Origin: CAVPTL01 sp963708725
GTDB taxonomy: Bacteria > Actinomycetota > Thermoleophilia > Gaiellales > JAICJC01
DNA: 64,000 bases
Direction of reading: 5' to 3'
Assembly: GCA_963708725.1 (NCBI GenBank)
Contig: CAVPTL010000013.1
Span: 18,945 to 82,944 of the forward strand
The translations under genes were made by a program, and so were the position numbers. Positions 54,616-63,490 of the stretch are shown piece after piece (positions within the stretch are counted from its first letter, which is position 1; every line of letters begins with the position of its first letter). The notes beneath the pieces are model-generated. The model did no database searches, was not told where the DNA came from, and saw only the letters and a program-made list of their open reading frames with translations.

Positions 54616-54722
54616 CGCCGCTGAGGGCAGCCGAGTAGGTTGAATCCGGGTGGACGGGCTGTAGAGGGGACTCGAAAGTTCGTTCAACCGGGGGACCAAA
54701 GGCCAGCCGGAGCGGCGAATCC
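54616..54722 (+). ncRNA. Riboswitch-like RNA, resembles the ydaO/yuaA (c-di-AMP) class
   Basis: An outer stem is formed by CGCCGCT (54616-54622) with AGCGGCG (54711-54717), and an inner stem by GGTTGAA (54638-54644) with TTCAACC (54683-54689). Immediately after the inner stem comes CCGGGGGACCAAA (54688-54700), and the 3' strand of the outer stem leads into GGCGAATCC (54714-54722). These match from memory the conserved blocks of ydaO/yuaA riboswitches (GCCGCTnA at the 5' end, CGGGGGACCCAA in the core and GGGGTGAATC at the 3' end). No intact gene follows within 330 bases. Class assignment needs a covariance model; only the pairing and blocks are seen directly. Confidence 0.5.
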
Positions 54723-54954
54723 ATTTAATGACCTGGCTCCTGCCGGCGCTCTATTGCGGCTGGTCCGTGCGGCTGTGGCTGCGTCCCACGCGACGTGCGG
54801 TGCTCAACGTGGCCGCTGGCCACGCCTGCGCTCCGCTCGCCGCTCGATCCTTGCCACAACCACCGCGCCCTGCGCCTCACGACGAACCTCGGCAGGAGCC
54901 AGGTCGGGGCCGGTTTCTGTTGCGGCTGGTTCGCGCCGGCTGCGCGCCACGCGG

Positions 54955-54985
54955 TGAATAAATGGTGCCAGGCACCATTTATTCA
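54955..54985. repeat. Palindromic element, copy 3 (31 bp perfect core)
   Basis: The arm TGAATAAATGGTGCC, a central A and its exact reverse complement. The core is the same as copy 2 (18365-18399) but with A at the centre, so it is in the opposite orientation. It lies 72 bases before the response regulator start and 232 bases after the riboswitch-like RNA. Confidence 0.9.
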
Positions 54986-55057
54986 TGGCTCGGTGTTGTG
55001 ACTGATTCGTTGCAGGTGGGCGTGCCTTCCGGGACGGTCAGTACCCTTCGTGGTGGA

Positions 55058-55768
55058 ATGCCGCGAGTGCTCATTGCCGAGGACGATCCCGTGATCGCAA
55101 ATGCGATGGCGACGCATCTCCGCCGAGCCGGGATGGACGTCGAAGTCGTCGACGACGGCGATCGTGCGCTTCGCAAGATCCGCTACGAACGCCCCGACCT
55201 TGCGGTCGTCGATCTGATGCTCCCCGGCATCGACGGGTGGCGCATCACCGAGGCCCTGCGAGCTGAGGGGATCACGCTTCCCATCATCAACGTCAGCGCG
55301 CGCGCCTCGGAGCACGACAAGGTGCACGCACTCGGCATCGGTGGCGACGACTACCTCGCCAAGCCGTTTGGCATGCGCGAGCTGGTGGCACGCGTCCAGG
55401 CATCGCTGCGGCGAGCCGGAACCGGCCCGGAGACCGCTCGGCCGGCACGCATCGAGGCGCCCGGGCTGGTGATCGACCCCGACCTGCACCAGGCCATCCT
55501 CGATGGTGAGGATGCGTCGCTCACCCGCACCGAGTTTCGGCTGCTGTACGTGCTGGCCTCCGAACGTGGACGAGCCCTCAGCCGCGATCAGCTACAGCAA
55601 CGGGTGTGGGGGATGCCCTACCGCCATCGCGACCGCACCGTCGATGTGTGCGTGCGAAAGCTGCGGCAAAAGCTCGACCGGCGATCCGAAAGCCACACCT
55701 ACATTCAGACGCACTACAGCATCGGCTACCGGTTCGAGCCGCTCGAAAAACCCGGCGTCACGTCCTGA
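55058..55768 (+). CDS. OmpR/PhoB-family response regulator
   Basis: This 236-residue regulator starts at ATG 55058 (MPRVLIAEDDPVIANAMATH). An earlier in-frame ATG inside the palindrome would add 32 unrelated residues. The receiver has acidic pair EDD (8-10), phospho-acceptor VVDLMLPG (Asp about 52) and DDYLAKPFGM with the conserved Lys; the switch position is Ser rather than Thr (NVSA). The C-terminal winged helix (about 140-230) shows LTRTEFRLLYVLASERGRAL, VDVCVRKLRQKL and the wing YIQTHYSIGYRFEP. It converges with a histidine kinase gene (11-base overlap), its likely partner. Confidence 0.93.
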   Translation: MPRVLIAEDDPVIANAMATHLRRAGMDVEVVDDGDRALRKIRYERPDLAVVDLMLPGIDGWRITEALRAEGITLPIINVSARASEHDKVHALGIGGDDYLAKPFGMRELVARVQASLRRAGTGPETARPARIEAPGLVIDPDLHQAILDGEDASLTRTEFRLLYVLASERGRALSRDQLQQRVWGMPYRHRDRTVDVCVRKLRQKLDRRSESHTYIQTHYSIGYRFEPLEKPGVTS

Positions 55769-56939
55769 CGGCCGCCGGGGCTGGGAGAACGACGGTGATG
55801 GTGGTGCCGGCTCCGGGGACGGACTCGACAGTCGCCCGCCCGCCGTACTCCTCGGCGATGTGTTTGACGATCGCCAGCCCGAGTCCCGTGCCCGGGCCTG
55901 AGCGGGCGTTCTCGACCCGGTAGAACCGCTCGAACACGCGGGCCACATGCTCCTGCGGAATGCCTGCGCCGGTGTCTTGCACCCACAGCTCGACGGCTCC
56001 GGCGAGTCCCCGCGCACCGACGTGCACCGTCGTACCGTGGCCGGCGTGGGTGATCGCATTTGCCACCAGGTTGTCGAGCACCACATCGAGCAGGCGCGGC
56101 AACACCGCCGCCACCAGACCGCGTGTGGTCTGCGGCCGGATCGTCATGCCGCTTGCCTCGGCCGCCGCGGCGTGGCGGGCGACGCATTCAACGACAGCCC
56201 GATCGACGTCCGCACGCTCGCCGATGCCGGTCAGCTCGCCGCTTTCCAGCTGCACCAGCAACACCATCTCCTCGATCAGCTGGCGCATCGAGTCGATCTC
56301 GGCGCGGATCTGGTCGATCGTGGTCTGCCGCTCATCCTCGTCAAGCGGGAGGGCGACCGTGTCGGTCAGCGCGAGAATTCGCGCGAGCGGGGTTCGCAGC
56401 TCATGCGAGACGCCCGCCGAGAACAGGCTTCGCGCCTCGCGAAAGTCCGTTTCGCTCGAAACGTCCACAAGCATCGCAAGGCAGCCCGGCCCTTCAGGCG
56501 TCGCATACGGCTGGAGGCGCGCCTCAAACCGCCGTCGCTCCGGCCCGTACACCGTCAGCTCGGCGGTCGCCGAAGACTCCCCGGCGAGGATCGCCGCGAT
56601 GCCCTCGGCGAGCTTGTCGGGAGGCGGATCGGAGATCAGCAGCGGCTGCTCGCGCGCCAGCGCGTTGGCGCGCACGAGGTGGCCGTCGGGCGCATACATC
56701 AGCACCGGCCCTGGGGCGGCGAGGAACAGCGCCTCGCGCGACGCCAGCGCAACCGACAGCTCGGACTGGGGCACCGTCAGCCGGTGTTCGGACTGATACG
56801 CGGCCGCCGATCGACGACGATCGATCGCGATCCGCACCGCGATTGCGGAGACCGCCACCAGCGCCAATGCCAACGTGACCGAAACCGCTTGCACCCACCG
56901 AGCGTACCAGCGGGGCGGGATTTGTATGCTCCACGTCAT
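55758..56939 (-). CDS. Membrane sensor histidine kinase
   Basis: This 393-residue kinase starts at ATG 56939 with a strong GGGGAGGGAG ribosome binding site about 6 bases upstream. One N-terminal membrane helix (WVQAVSVTLALALVAVSAIA) is followed by a PAS-like region (about 65-170), the HisKA box SAGVSHELRTPLARILAL, and the ATPase motifs NAITHAGHG (N box), DTGAGIP, FERFYR and GTGLGLAIVKH. It has no large external loop, so it senses a membrane or internal signal. Its start codon overlaps the region of the divergent thrS start, and its ribosome binding site lies inside thrS. It converges with the response regulator gene. Confidence 0.92.
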   Translation of the reverse strand: MTWSIQIPPRWYARWVQAVSVTLALALVAVSAIAVRIAIDRRRSAAAYQSEHRLTVPQSELSVALASREALFLAAPGPVLMYAPDGHLVRANALAREQPLLISDPPPDKLAEGIAAILAGESSATAELTVYGPERRRFEARLQPYATPEGPGCLAMLVDVSSETDFREARSLFSAGVSHELRTPLARILALTDTVALPLDEDERQTTIDQIRAEIDSMRQLIEEMVLLVQLESGELTGIGERADVDRAVVECVARHAAAAEASGMTIRPQTTRGLVAAVLPRLLDVVLDNLVANAITHAGHGTTVHVGARGLAGAVELWVQDTGAGIPQEHVARVFERFYRVENARSGPGTGLGLAIVKHIAEEYGGRATVESVPGAGTTITVVLPAPAAVRT

Positions 56940-58839
56940 GCAAGTCTCCCTCCCCGACGGCACAGCGATCGAACTCGCCGATGGCGCGACCGGACTCGAC
57001 GCCGCCCAGGCGATCGGTCCCCGGTTGGCTCAGGCGGCCGTGGCGGTCGAGGTCGGAGGAGAGGTTCGAGACGTCCGCGCGCCGCTCTCAGACGGCGATT
57101 CTGTGCGCGTACTGACCGCCCGCGACCCCGAGGCGTTGGCGGTCCTGCGGCACTCGACCGCGCACGTCATGGCCGAAGCGGTCATGCATCTGTGGCCCGG
57201 CACCAAGGTTGCGATCGGCCCCGCAATCGCCGACGGCTTCTACTACGACTTCGAGTTCCCCGAGCCGGTGTCGGCCGACGATCTGGATCGGATCGACGCC
57301 GAGATGCGAAAGATCCTCAAGACCGAGCATCCATTCGTGCGCACCGACGGGGTGTCGAAGTCAGAGCTCGAGCGACGCTTTGCCGCCGAGCACCAGCCGT
57401 ACAAGCTCGAGCTGGTTGAGGCGCTGCCCGAGGGCGACATCAGCCTCTACACCCAGGACGGCTTTGAGGATCTCTGCCGCGGTCCGCACCTGCAGACGAC
57501 CAAGCCGATCAAGGCCTTCAAGCTCCAGTCGCTCGCCGGGGCGTACTGGCGTGGCGATTCCCAAAAGCCGATGCTCACTCGCATCTACGGCACCGCCTTT
57601 TTCGACCAGGCCGGCCTCGATGAGTACCTGCAGCGGATGGAAGAGGCGATGAAGCGCGATCACCGCCGGATCGGCCGCGAGCTCGACCTGTTCCAGTTCT
57701 CGGAGACGTCGCCAGGATCACCGTTTTGGCACCCCAAGGGGATGGTGATCTGGAACGAGCTGACCACGCTGTGGCGCTCGCTCAACCTCGAACGCGGCTA
57801 CCAGGAGGTGCGCACGCCGATCATCTACAACGTCGACGTGTGGAAGACCTCGGGCCACTGGGAGGCCTACCGCGAGAACATGTACTTCACCGAGGTCGAA
57901 AACGGTGAGTTCGGGTTGAAACCGATGAACTGCCCCGGGCACATCTTCATCTTCGGCGACGGCCAGCGAAGCTACCGAGACCTTCCGATGCGACTGTCAG
58001 AGCAGGGTCTGGTGCATCGCCACGAGCCCTCCGGCACGCTGCACGGGCTCACCCGCGTTCGCCACATCACCCAGGACGATGCCCACATCTTCTGCACCCA
58101 CGATCAGATCGAGGACGAGGTGATCGGCTGCCTCGAGCTGGCCGGCGTGATCTACGACACCTTCGATCTCGACATGCGGCTCGAGCTCTCGACCCGCCCC
58201 GCCAAGCGGATCGGGTCGGACGAGCTGTGGGACGACGCCGAAGGCGCGCTGCGCAAGGCGCTCGAACGTGCCGGGGTCGAGTACGAGCTGAACGAGGGCG
58301 ACGGGGCCTTCTACGGGCCGAAGATCGACCTTCACATGTCAGACTCGATCGGCCGGTCGTGGCAGATGGGCACGATCCAGCTCGACTTCCAGATGCCCGA
58401 GCGGTTCGGCATCTCCTACATCGGCAGCGACAACGCCGAGCACCGCCCGGCCATGGTGCACCGCGCCTTGTTCGGCTCCTTCGAACGGTTCATCGCGATC
58501 CTGATCGAGCACTACGCCGGGGCGTTTCCGCTGTGGCTGTCACCGGTACAGGTGACGGTGCTGGCGGTCGCCGATCGCCACGTCGACTACGGAAACGAGG
58601 TCGTGGAGGCGCTGCGGGCGGCCGGACTGCGGGCCGAGATCGACGTCCGCAGTGAGTCGATGGGGCGAAAGATCGCCGACGCCGAGCACCAGCGCACCCC
58701 GTACATCCTGGTGGTCGGCGATCGTGAGGTCGAATCGGGCGAAGTGTCGGTGCGCCGCCGCAACGAGGGCAATCTCGGCGCGACCCCGCTGGTGGACCTG
58801 ACCGACCGGCTCCTGGCCGAGGTCGCCGCTAAGTCCTGA
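56926..58839 (+). CDS. thrS: Threonyl-tRNA synthetase
   Basis: This class II synthetase of about 637 residues has an N-terminal TGS domain (VSLPDGTAIELADGATGLDA), editing domain motifs HSTAHVMAEAV (HxxxH) and DLCRGPHLQTT, then class II motif 1 near FWHPKGMVIWNELTTLWRSL, motif 2 HRHEPSGTLHGLTRVRHITQ followed by DDAHIF, motif 3 HRALFGSFERFIAIL, and a C-terminal anticodon domain (VQVTVLAVADRHVDYGNEVV). ATG 56926 follows GGGCGGGA and is preferred. ATG 56938, which overlaps the histidine kinase ATG in CATG, is the alternative. It overlaps the convergent GntR gene by 11 bases. Confidence 0.96.
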   Translation: MLHVMQVSLPDGTAIELADGATGLDAAQAIGPRLAQAAVAVEVGGEVRDVRAPLSDGDSVRVLTARDPEALAVLRHSTAHVMAEAVMHLWPGTKVAIGPAIADGFYYDFEFPEPVSADDLDRIDAEMRKILKTEHPFVRTDGVSKSELERRFAAEHQPYKLELVEALPEGDISLYTQDGFEDLCRGPHLQTTKPIKAFKLQSLAGAYWRGDSQKPMLTRIYGTAFFDQAGLDEYLQRMEEAMKRDHRRIGRELDLFQFSETSPGSPFWHPKGMVIWNELTTLWRSLNLERGYQEVRTPIIYNVDVWKTSGHWEAYRENMYFTEVENGEFGLKPMNCPGHIFIFGDGQRSYRDLPMRLSEQGLVHRHEPSGTLHGLTRVRHITQDDAHIFCTHDQIEDEVIGCLELAGVIYDTFDLDMRLELSTRPAKRIGSDELWDDAEGALRKALERAGVEYELNEGDGAFYGPKIDLHMSDSIGRSWQMGTIQLDFQMPERFGISYIGSDNAEHRPAMVHRALFGSFERFIAILIEHYAGAFPLWLSPVQVTVLAVADRHVDYGNEVVEALRAAGLRAEIDVRSESMGRKIADAEHQRTPYILVVGDREVESGEVSVRRRNEGNLGATPLVDLTDRLLAEVAAKS

Positions 58840-59572
58840 GGTCGATCTCGAACCGTGCCCGATCGCCGCGGTAGAGGTCGATCGCGTACTCGACGGCCTG
58901 GCGGCCCTCGGTAAACGCGGTGCGGCAAACGCGGATCGCCGGCGTCCCCGGCCGAGTGCCAAGGTGGCGGGCGTCCACGGCCTCGAGCGTGGTCGGCTCG
59001 ATCGCCTCGTGCGCATGTGCTGGATGTATGCCAAAGGTCGCGGCCATCAGGCCGTACAGCGACTGTCCAGCCAGGTCATGTACACCCAGGCCTGGGCAGA
59101 CGGAGTCGGGAACGTACGACGTTTCCAGCAGCAACGGCTCGCCGTCGCCGAATCGGATCCGGCGAAGCAGCCATGCGTGCTGGTCGCCATCGAGTTCGAG
59201 CGCCTCGCGCACGTCGGCTCCGAGGTCATCGGTGAGCTCGAGGCAGAGCACCCGCCCGGCCGGCTCGATCCCCTGCGCGCGCATCTGTTCCGAGAACCCT
59301 GCCAGCCGTTGCAGCGTGTGCACAATCCGAGGCGGGGACACGAATGTGCCGGCTCCGGGGCGGCGGTACACGACGCCGCGACGCACCAACAGCTCCACCG
59401 CCTGGCGGGCGGTCATGCGCGACAGCCCGAACTCGTCGGCGATCGCGCGCTCGCTCGAGAGCCGCGAGTGAGGTGGCAGCTCGCCGGTGGTGATCTGCTG
59501 GGCCAGTTGGTCCGCTGCTTGGCGGTATCGCGGTACCGAGCGCGGTGTGACCCGCGTGGCGGAAGCGCACAT
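58829..59572 (-). CDS. GntR-family regulator, HutC/UTRA subfamily
   Basis: This 247-residue regulator has an N-terminal GntR winged helix (YRQAADQLAQQITTGELPPH, SERAIADEFGLSRMTARQAV, and the wing YRRPGAGTFVSPP). A UTRA ligand-binding domain follows (about 80-245; RVLCLELTDDLGADVREALE, LLLETSYVPDSVCPGL, AFTEGRQAVEYAIDLYRGDR). Such regulators usually respond to a sugar, amino acid derivative or histidine-type ligand and repress a divergent operon. Here the divergent operon encodes the PASTA protein, C45 acyltransferase, creatininase and oligopeptide transporter, so its ligand is probably that pathway's substrate. Confidence 0.9.
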   Translation of the reverse strand: MCASATRVTPRSVPRYRQAADQLAQQITTGELPPHSRLSSERAIADEFGLSRMTARQAVELLVRRGVVYRRPGAGTFVSPPRIVHTLQRLAGFSEQMRAQGIEPAGRVLCLELTDDLGADVREALELDGDQHAWLLRRIRFGDGEPLLLETSYVPDSVCPGLGVHDLAGQSLYGLMAATFGIHPAHAHEAIEPTTLEAVDARHLGTRPGTPAIRVCRTAFTEGRQAVEYAIDLYRGDRARFEIDLRT

Positions 59573-59626
59573 CGTGAGATCTATACCACTTGTCAGGACA
59601 CAAGATGTGCGCGTATCGTTCCCCGA
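59573..59626. promoter_or_regulatory. Divergent control region of the GntR gene and transporter operon
   Basis: On the plus strand TTGTCA (59590-59595), 18 bases and TATCGT (59614-59619) form a good promoter whose -10 lies 7 bases before the PASTA ATG. TGTCAGGACA (59591-59600), a small palindrome, covers the -35 and could be an operator. On the minus strand GTGGTATAGATC next to the GntR start resembles the TGGTATAGACCA-type half of HutC/DasR operators. Both sites sit where a GntR repressor would block both genes. Confidence 0.5.
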
Positions 59627-59917
59627 ATGCGGATTGCGGCGATGGTCGTGGCGGCGGTGGCGTTCGTGGCCGCCGCCGGCGCCCTTTGGATCGGAGGCCA
59701 TGCGGGGCCGATCAAGCCGACCCCGTACTCCGCCCCCGACGTCGTCGGCATGCGGCTGGCCGACGCCACCGCGCGGCTGCGGCAGGCAGGAAACGTTCGC
59801 ATCGACGTCCAGCGGGTGAGCTGGGCGCCTCGTGGTCGGGTGGCGCAGATCAACGGGGTCGGATTCGACGGCTACTACACCCGCGACTCTGTACTCGTGC
59901 TGCGGGTGGGGCGATGA
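59627..59917 (+). CDS. Small membrane-anchored PASTA-like protein
   Basis: This 96-residue protein starts MRIAAMVVAAVAFVAAAGAL, a signal or anchor helix. One PASTA-type domain follows: YSAPDVVGMRLADATARLRQ, a middle strand, and YYTRDSVLVLRVGR. PASTA domains bind peptidoglycan fragments or beta-lactams and usually occur in series on kinases or penicillin-binding proteins; a lone domain on a short anchor is unusual. Its stop overlaps the ATG of the C45 acyltransferase gene (ATGA). It is the first gene of the GntR-controlled operon and is possibly an external binding protein for the pathway's substrate. Confidence 0.72.
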   Translation: MRIAAMVVAAVAFVAAAGALWIGGHAGPIKPTPYSAPDVVGMRLADATARLRQAGNVRIDVQRVSWAPRGRVAQINGVGFDGYYTRDSVLVLRVGR

Positions 59918-60927
59918 CGCCCCCGCCAATCCCGCTGATTCGCGTCGAGGGATCACACCGCGATGTCGGCCGGCAGATCGGTGAAGCCACCTCGGTGAGC
60001 GTGCGCGCCCGCGCGGCGATGATGTCGGCAGCCGATCTGGACTCGGCGCAGGCATACCGTGAGGTCACCGCGGCCGAGCTGCCATGGCTGATCGAGGAGC
60101 TCGACGGCGTGGCGGAGGGCGCGGGGGCCGAACCGGCGGCGGTGTTCGCGGCAGGCATTGAGGAGCTGAGTGGCGAGGATGGAACCGAGGGTCGCTGTAC
60201 CGACCTGGTTGCATGCCCGCCGGCGACGGCCGACGGGCACCTGTGGGTGGCGCATAACAACGATCTCGATCCGCGGGTCGAGGACGATCTGGTCGCGATC
60301 GAGTGGCACGTTCCCGGAGATCCCGTGGTGCTGACCTTCGGCATCGGGCCGTGGATCAGCGTCGGCTTCAACAGTGCCGGACTCGCGCTCACCGGCAACG
60401 AGCTGTCGCCCAACGACAACCGCATCGGGATTCCGCGGCTGCTGCAGGTGCGCGACATGGTGCGCTCTGCGACCCTCGACGGCGCGGTGGCGGCGGCGTT
60501 GCATCCCCGCCGGGCGTCGTCGTACAACAACGTGCTCAGCCACCGCGACGGTGGGGTCGTGAACGTCGAGGGCTCAGCCACCGATGCCGAGCTCGTCACA
60601 CCCGGCGCATCGGGCACATTGGCCCACACAAACCACTACGTGAACGAGCGGATGCGGTCCTACGAGGGTGACCTCGAGTACGCATCCCGCTCGGATGTGC
60701 GATATCGTCGCGCACTCGAATGGCTCGCAGCGGGAGACATCACGGCTGGTCGTCTGCGCGCTGCGCTGTCCGACCATACCGACGCCCCCGACGCGGTCTG
60801 TCGGCATGTCAGCGCCGGCAACAGCTCGAAAACGGTGTTTTGGGTGATCGCCGATGTCACCACCGGCAGGGTCACCTACGGGCGCGGAAACCCATGCGAT
60901 TCGCAGGAGCAGGTGTATGAGTTCTGA
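59914..60927 (+). CDS. C45-family autoproteolytic acyltransferase/hydrolase
   Basis: This 337-residue N-terminal-nucleophile enzyme resembles acyl-CoA:6-aminopenicillanate acyltransferase. IRVEGSHRDVGRQIGEAT lies near the start, and the self-cleavage site and nucleophile are in TEGRCTDLVACPPATADG (Cys about 95). AHNNDLDP follows, as does the family segment SVGFNSAGLALTGNELSPND. Autocleavage before Cys 95 would give a two-chain enzyme that forms or cleaves an amide bond. No signal peptide is visible, so it would act in the cytoplasm. It is translationally coupled to both neighbours. Confidence 0.83.
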   Translation: MTPPPIPLIRVEGSHRDVGRQIGEATSVSVRARAAMMSAADLDSAQAYREVTAAELPWLIEELDGVAEGAGAEPAAVFAAGIEELSGEDGTEGRCTDLVACPPATADGHLWVAHNNDLDPRVEDDLVAIEWHVPGDPVVLTFGIGPWISVGFNSAGLALTGNELSPNDNRIGIPRLLQVRDMVRSATLDGAVAAALHPRRASSYNNVLSHRDGGVVNVEGSATDAELVTPGASGTLAHTNHYVNERMRSYEGDLEYASRSDVRYRRALEWLAAGDITAGRLRAALSDHTDAPDAVCRHVSAGNSSKTVFWVIADVTTGRVTYGRGNPCDSQEQVYEF

Positions 60928-61798
60928 GGCCGCCGAGCTCTCGACAAGTCACCGCTATGCCCAGCTGACGTGGCCTGAGGTCGCTCAGTGGGCGCGGCGC
61001 GATCCGGTGTGTCTGATCCCGGTGGCCACGCTCGAGGACCACGGCTATCACCTCCCGATTGACACCGACGTTGTGATCGCCGAGACGCTTGCCGAGCAGG
61101 CGGTGTTGTCGCGCCGCGCTAACTCCTTGCTGCTTCCCACCGTCACACACGGGTATACGCCGCACCACATGCAGTTCCCCGGGTCGATCACGATCGACTG
61201 GAAGACCTTCGTCGACCATCTGCTCGATATCGGCCGCAGCCTGGTGCACCACGGCTTCAACCGGATCCTGTTCGTCAACGGGCACGGCTCCAACGTGCCG
61301 CTGGTCGAGATGGCGGCGCGGCTCTTGATGGTCGAGCATCCGCATGCGATTGCCGGAGCGTTTTGGTACCTGTCGGGGCCAGAGTCGGTCAAGTTGCTGG
61401 CCGAGACGCGCGACTCGCCGGTCCCCGGCGGGATCGCACACGCCTGCGAGCTCGAGACGTCGCTCTACCTGGCGATTCGACCCGAGCTGGTGCAGATGGA
61501 CAAGGCCGTGCGCGAGATTCCCGACTGGGGCTCGGAGCATGCGTGGATGGATTGGAACGACGGTCCGCTCTCGATCAAGGGACAATGGAGCGGCTGGACC
61601 GAGTCTGGGGTAATGGGTGATGCGACCGCCGGCACCCGCGAGAAAGGTGAGCTGTGGCTCGCCCAGGCGGTCAAGGAGATCGGTACATACATCGATGACA
61701 TCGCCCACCGCGAACCGCGGCCCGGGCGTGACCACCATGACGGAGCCATGACCCGGCTTCGGCCAAACCAGCGTTCAACCGAGGGAGATCAGCTATGA
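60917..61798 (+). CDS. Creatininase-family amidohydrolase
   Basis: This 293-residue protein has the metal-binding motif IPVATLEDHGYHLPIDTDVV (Glu 40, His 42, Asp about 51), a second His in FVNGHGSNVPLVEMAA, and AHACELETSLYLAIRP, whose Glu is a metal ligand. Creatininase relatives open cyclic or linear amides: creatinine, formamido-pyrimidines, and peptide-derived cofactors as in MftE. The start ATG 60917 overlaps the C45 gene by 11 bases. The stop overlaps the transporter lipoprotein gene by 4. Within this operon it probably cleaves the amide product or substrate of the C45 enzyme. Confidence 0.87.
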   Translation: MSSEAAELSTSHRYAQLTWPEVAQWARRDPVCLIPVATLEDHGYHLPIDTDVVIAETLAEQAVLSRRANSLLLPTVTHGYTPHHMQFPGSITIDWKTFVDHLLDIGRSLVHHGFNRILFVNGHGSNVPLVEMAARLLMVEHPHAIAGAFWYLSGPESVKLLAETRDSPVPGGIAHACELETSLYLAIRPELVQMDKAVREIPDWGSEHAWMDWNDGPLSIKGQWSGWTESGVMGDATAGTREKGELWLAQAVKEIGTYIDDIAHREPRPGRDHHDGAMTRLRPNQRSTEGDQL

Positions 61799-63486
61799 GG
61801 ATGCGCACCCTGTTACCTGTCGTTGGAATCGTCGTCGCGCTGTTTGCGATGACCGGCTGCGGAGGCGGTGCGGCCAGTGGCGGCGGGGGCGGGGGAGGGA
61901 GCACCAGCGGTGGCATCCTGCGCGTTGGCACGATCAACATCATCGACTCGCTCAATCCCTTCACGGCGATCGAGTCCCAGTCCTACAACGCCTTCGTGAT
62001 GGAGTATCCCCAGCTTGTGCAGTACGGACCGGGAGCGACGGGTCCCAAGCTCGAGGGTGATTGGGCGACAAGCTGGACGACCTCGTCCGATGGTAAGACC
62101 TGGACGTTCAAGCTCAAGCCCGGCGCCAAATGGTCGGATGGCAAGCCGTTGACCGCCGAAGATGCGGCCTGGACCGGCAACACGATCCTCAAGTACAAGA
62201 ACGGTGCGACTGCGCTGGTCGCCGCGGCGCTGACCCATGTCACCAGCATGGATGCCCCGAACGCGACCACACTCGTGATCCATTACGACACGGCCGTCGG
62301 AAACGTGCTGTCCCAGCTCGAACAGTTCTGGGTGTTGCCCGAGCACGTGTGGAGCAAGTACACCGGTAACAACGGCAAGAATCTGAAGACCTTCCAGCCT
62401 CAGGACCACCTGCCGACGGTCGCCGGGGGCGCGTACTACATCAGCTCCTACGCTTCCAAGGGCACCACGGTGTTCAAGCCCAACCCGTACTTCTACGGGC
62501 CGAAGTCCCATGCCCAGGCGGTCGCGATGGTGTACTACACCAACGCAACCACCGAGATCGCGGACATGGAGTCGAGCAACCTCGACTTCGTCGATCAGGT
62601 GCCCTATAACGCCGTCAGCTCGATCAAGGGCGATAGCCGGTACACGGTGTACAGCGCGCCGTCGTCGGAGGTCACGAACATCACGTCAACTCCAACCCGG
62701 TCAAGCCCAAGAACCGCGAACTGCTCGATCCGAAGGTCAGAGAGGCCCTCGAGTACGCGACCGATCGAAACCAGATCGTGAACATCGTCTACGCCGGCTA
62801 TGCCACGCCGTGGGCGAACAACATCTCGAGCCAGTCAACGGTCTGGCTCGATCCGTCGATCAAGCCGCTGCCCTACGACATCGCCAAGGCCAACCAGATC
62901 CTCGATTCACTCGGATACAAGAAGAATCCGACGGGATTCGCGAGATTCCGGCCACCACCGGCAAGTACGCCCAGCCGGCGCACGAGATGTCCTACGACCT
63001 GATGGTGCCGGGAAGCCTCGACTTCAACAGCGACCGCCAGTTCCAGATCATCGCCAACGGCTGGCTCAGGTCGGGGTGAAGATCCACGAGTTCGCCGGTG
63101 GTGACACTGCGGCGGCGACCCAGTACGAATACGCCGGCAACTACACCAAGTTCGACCTGGCGATGTGGGGCTGGGCCGAGTACATCGATCCCGACGCCCA
63201 GATGTCGTACATGACCAAGTCGCAGTGGCTGAACTGGAGCGATACCGGCTACGACAATCCCCAGTTCGAGAAGTGGTACACCAAGCAGGCGACGCTGGTG
63301 AACTTCAAGCAGCGCCAGGCCCTGATCTTCAAGATGGAGCAGCAGATCCACAACGACCGGCCGTATATCCAGCTGGTCGACGAGGACCTGGTCACCGCCA
63401 GCGACAAGCAGTGGACCGGCTTCGAGCCTGATCTGAACGCCTACTGCAAGTGCTACTACACCAGTCCACACCAGACGACCTCGTGA
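61795..63486 (+). pseudogene. Oligopeptide/dipeptide ABC transporter substrate-binding lipoprotein, frameshifted
   Basis: This is an extracytoplasmic solute-binding protein (SBP family 5). It starts MRMRTLLPVVGIVVALFAMT, with lipobox Cys in MTGCGGG, followed by a Gly/Ser linker and TINIIDSLNPFTAIESQSYN. The mature protein continues in three more frames: NPVKPKNRELLDPKVREALE (after about 62690), IREIPATTGKYAQPAHEMSY (after about 62937) and VGVKIHEFAGGDTAAATQYE (after about 63068), ending TSPHQTTS at 63486. Three single-base deletions, at least one in a G-run, explain this; restoring them gives about 564 residues with no loss of conserved sequence. It would deliver peptides or peptide-like compounds to the permease encoded next. 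Confidence 0.85.
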
Positions 63487-63490
63487 GCGA

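Larger units (their letters stand above)
54504..55057. other. 554-base gene-poor interval
   Basis: No convincing protein gene lies here. The interval holds, in order, a promoter-like pair (TTGCGG at 54579-54584, 17 bases, TACTGT at 54602-54607), a structured RNA element (54616-54722), low-complexity GC-rich sequence with a 17-base imperfect direct repeat (54754-54770 and 54920-54936, two mismatches), a palindrome (54955-54985) and the leader of the response regulator gene. An open frame at 54728-54961 has Arg/Pro/Ala composition unlike real proteins nearby. Confidence 0.6.

Noticed and set aside
54616..54722. The structured RNA as a glycine, TPP, cobalamin or SAM riboswitch
   Set aside because: The hallmark boxes of those classes (for example the TPP CTGATGAG-type and cobalamin GCCACTG boxes) are absent. 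Only the ydaO-type blocks are found.
54728..54961. A 77-codon frame just after the riboswitch-like RNA, considered as its target gene
   Set aside because: The composition (Arg, Pro, Ala) looks like translated non-coding DNA, there is no ribosome binding site, and it ends inside palindrome copy 3.
54962..55057. An N-terminal extension of the response regulator starting inside palindrome copy 3
   Set aside because: The extra 32 residues are unrelated to any receiver domain, and the standard receiver begins exactly at ATG 55058.
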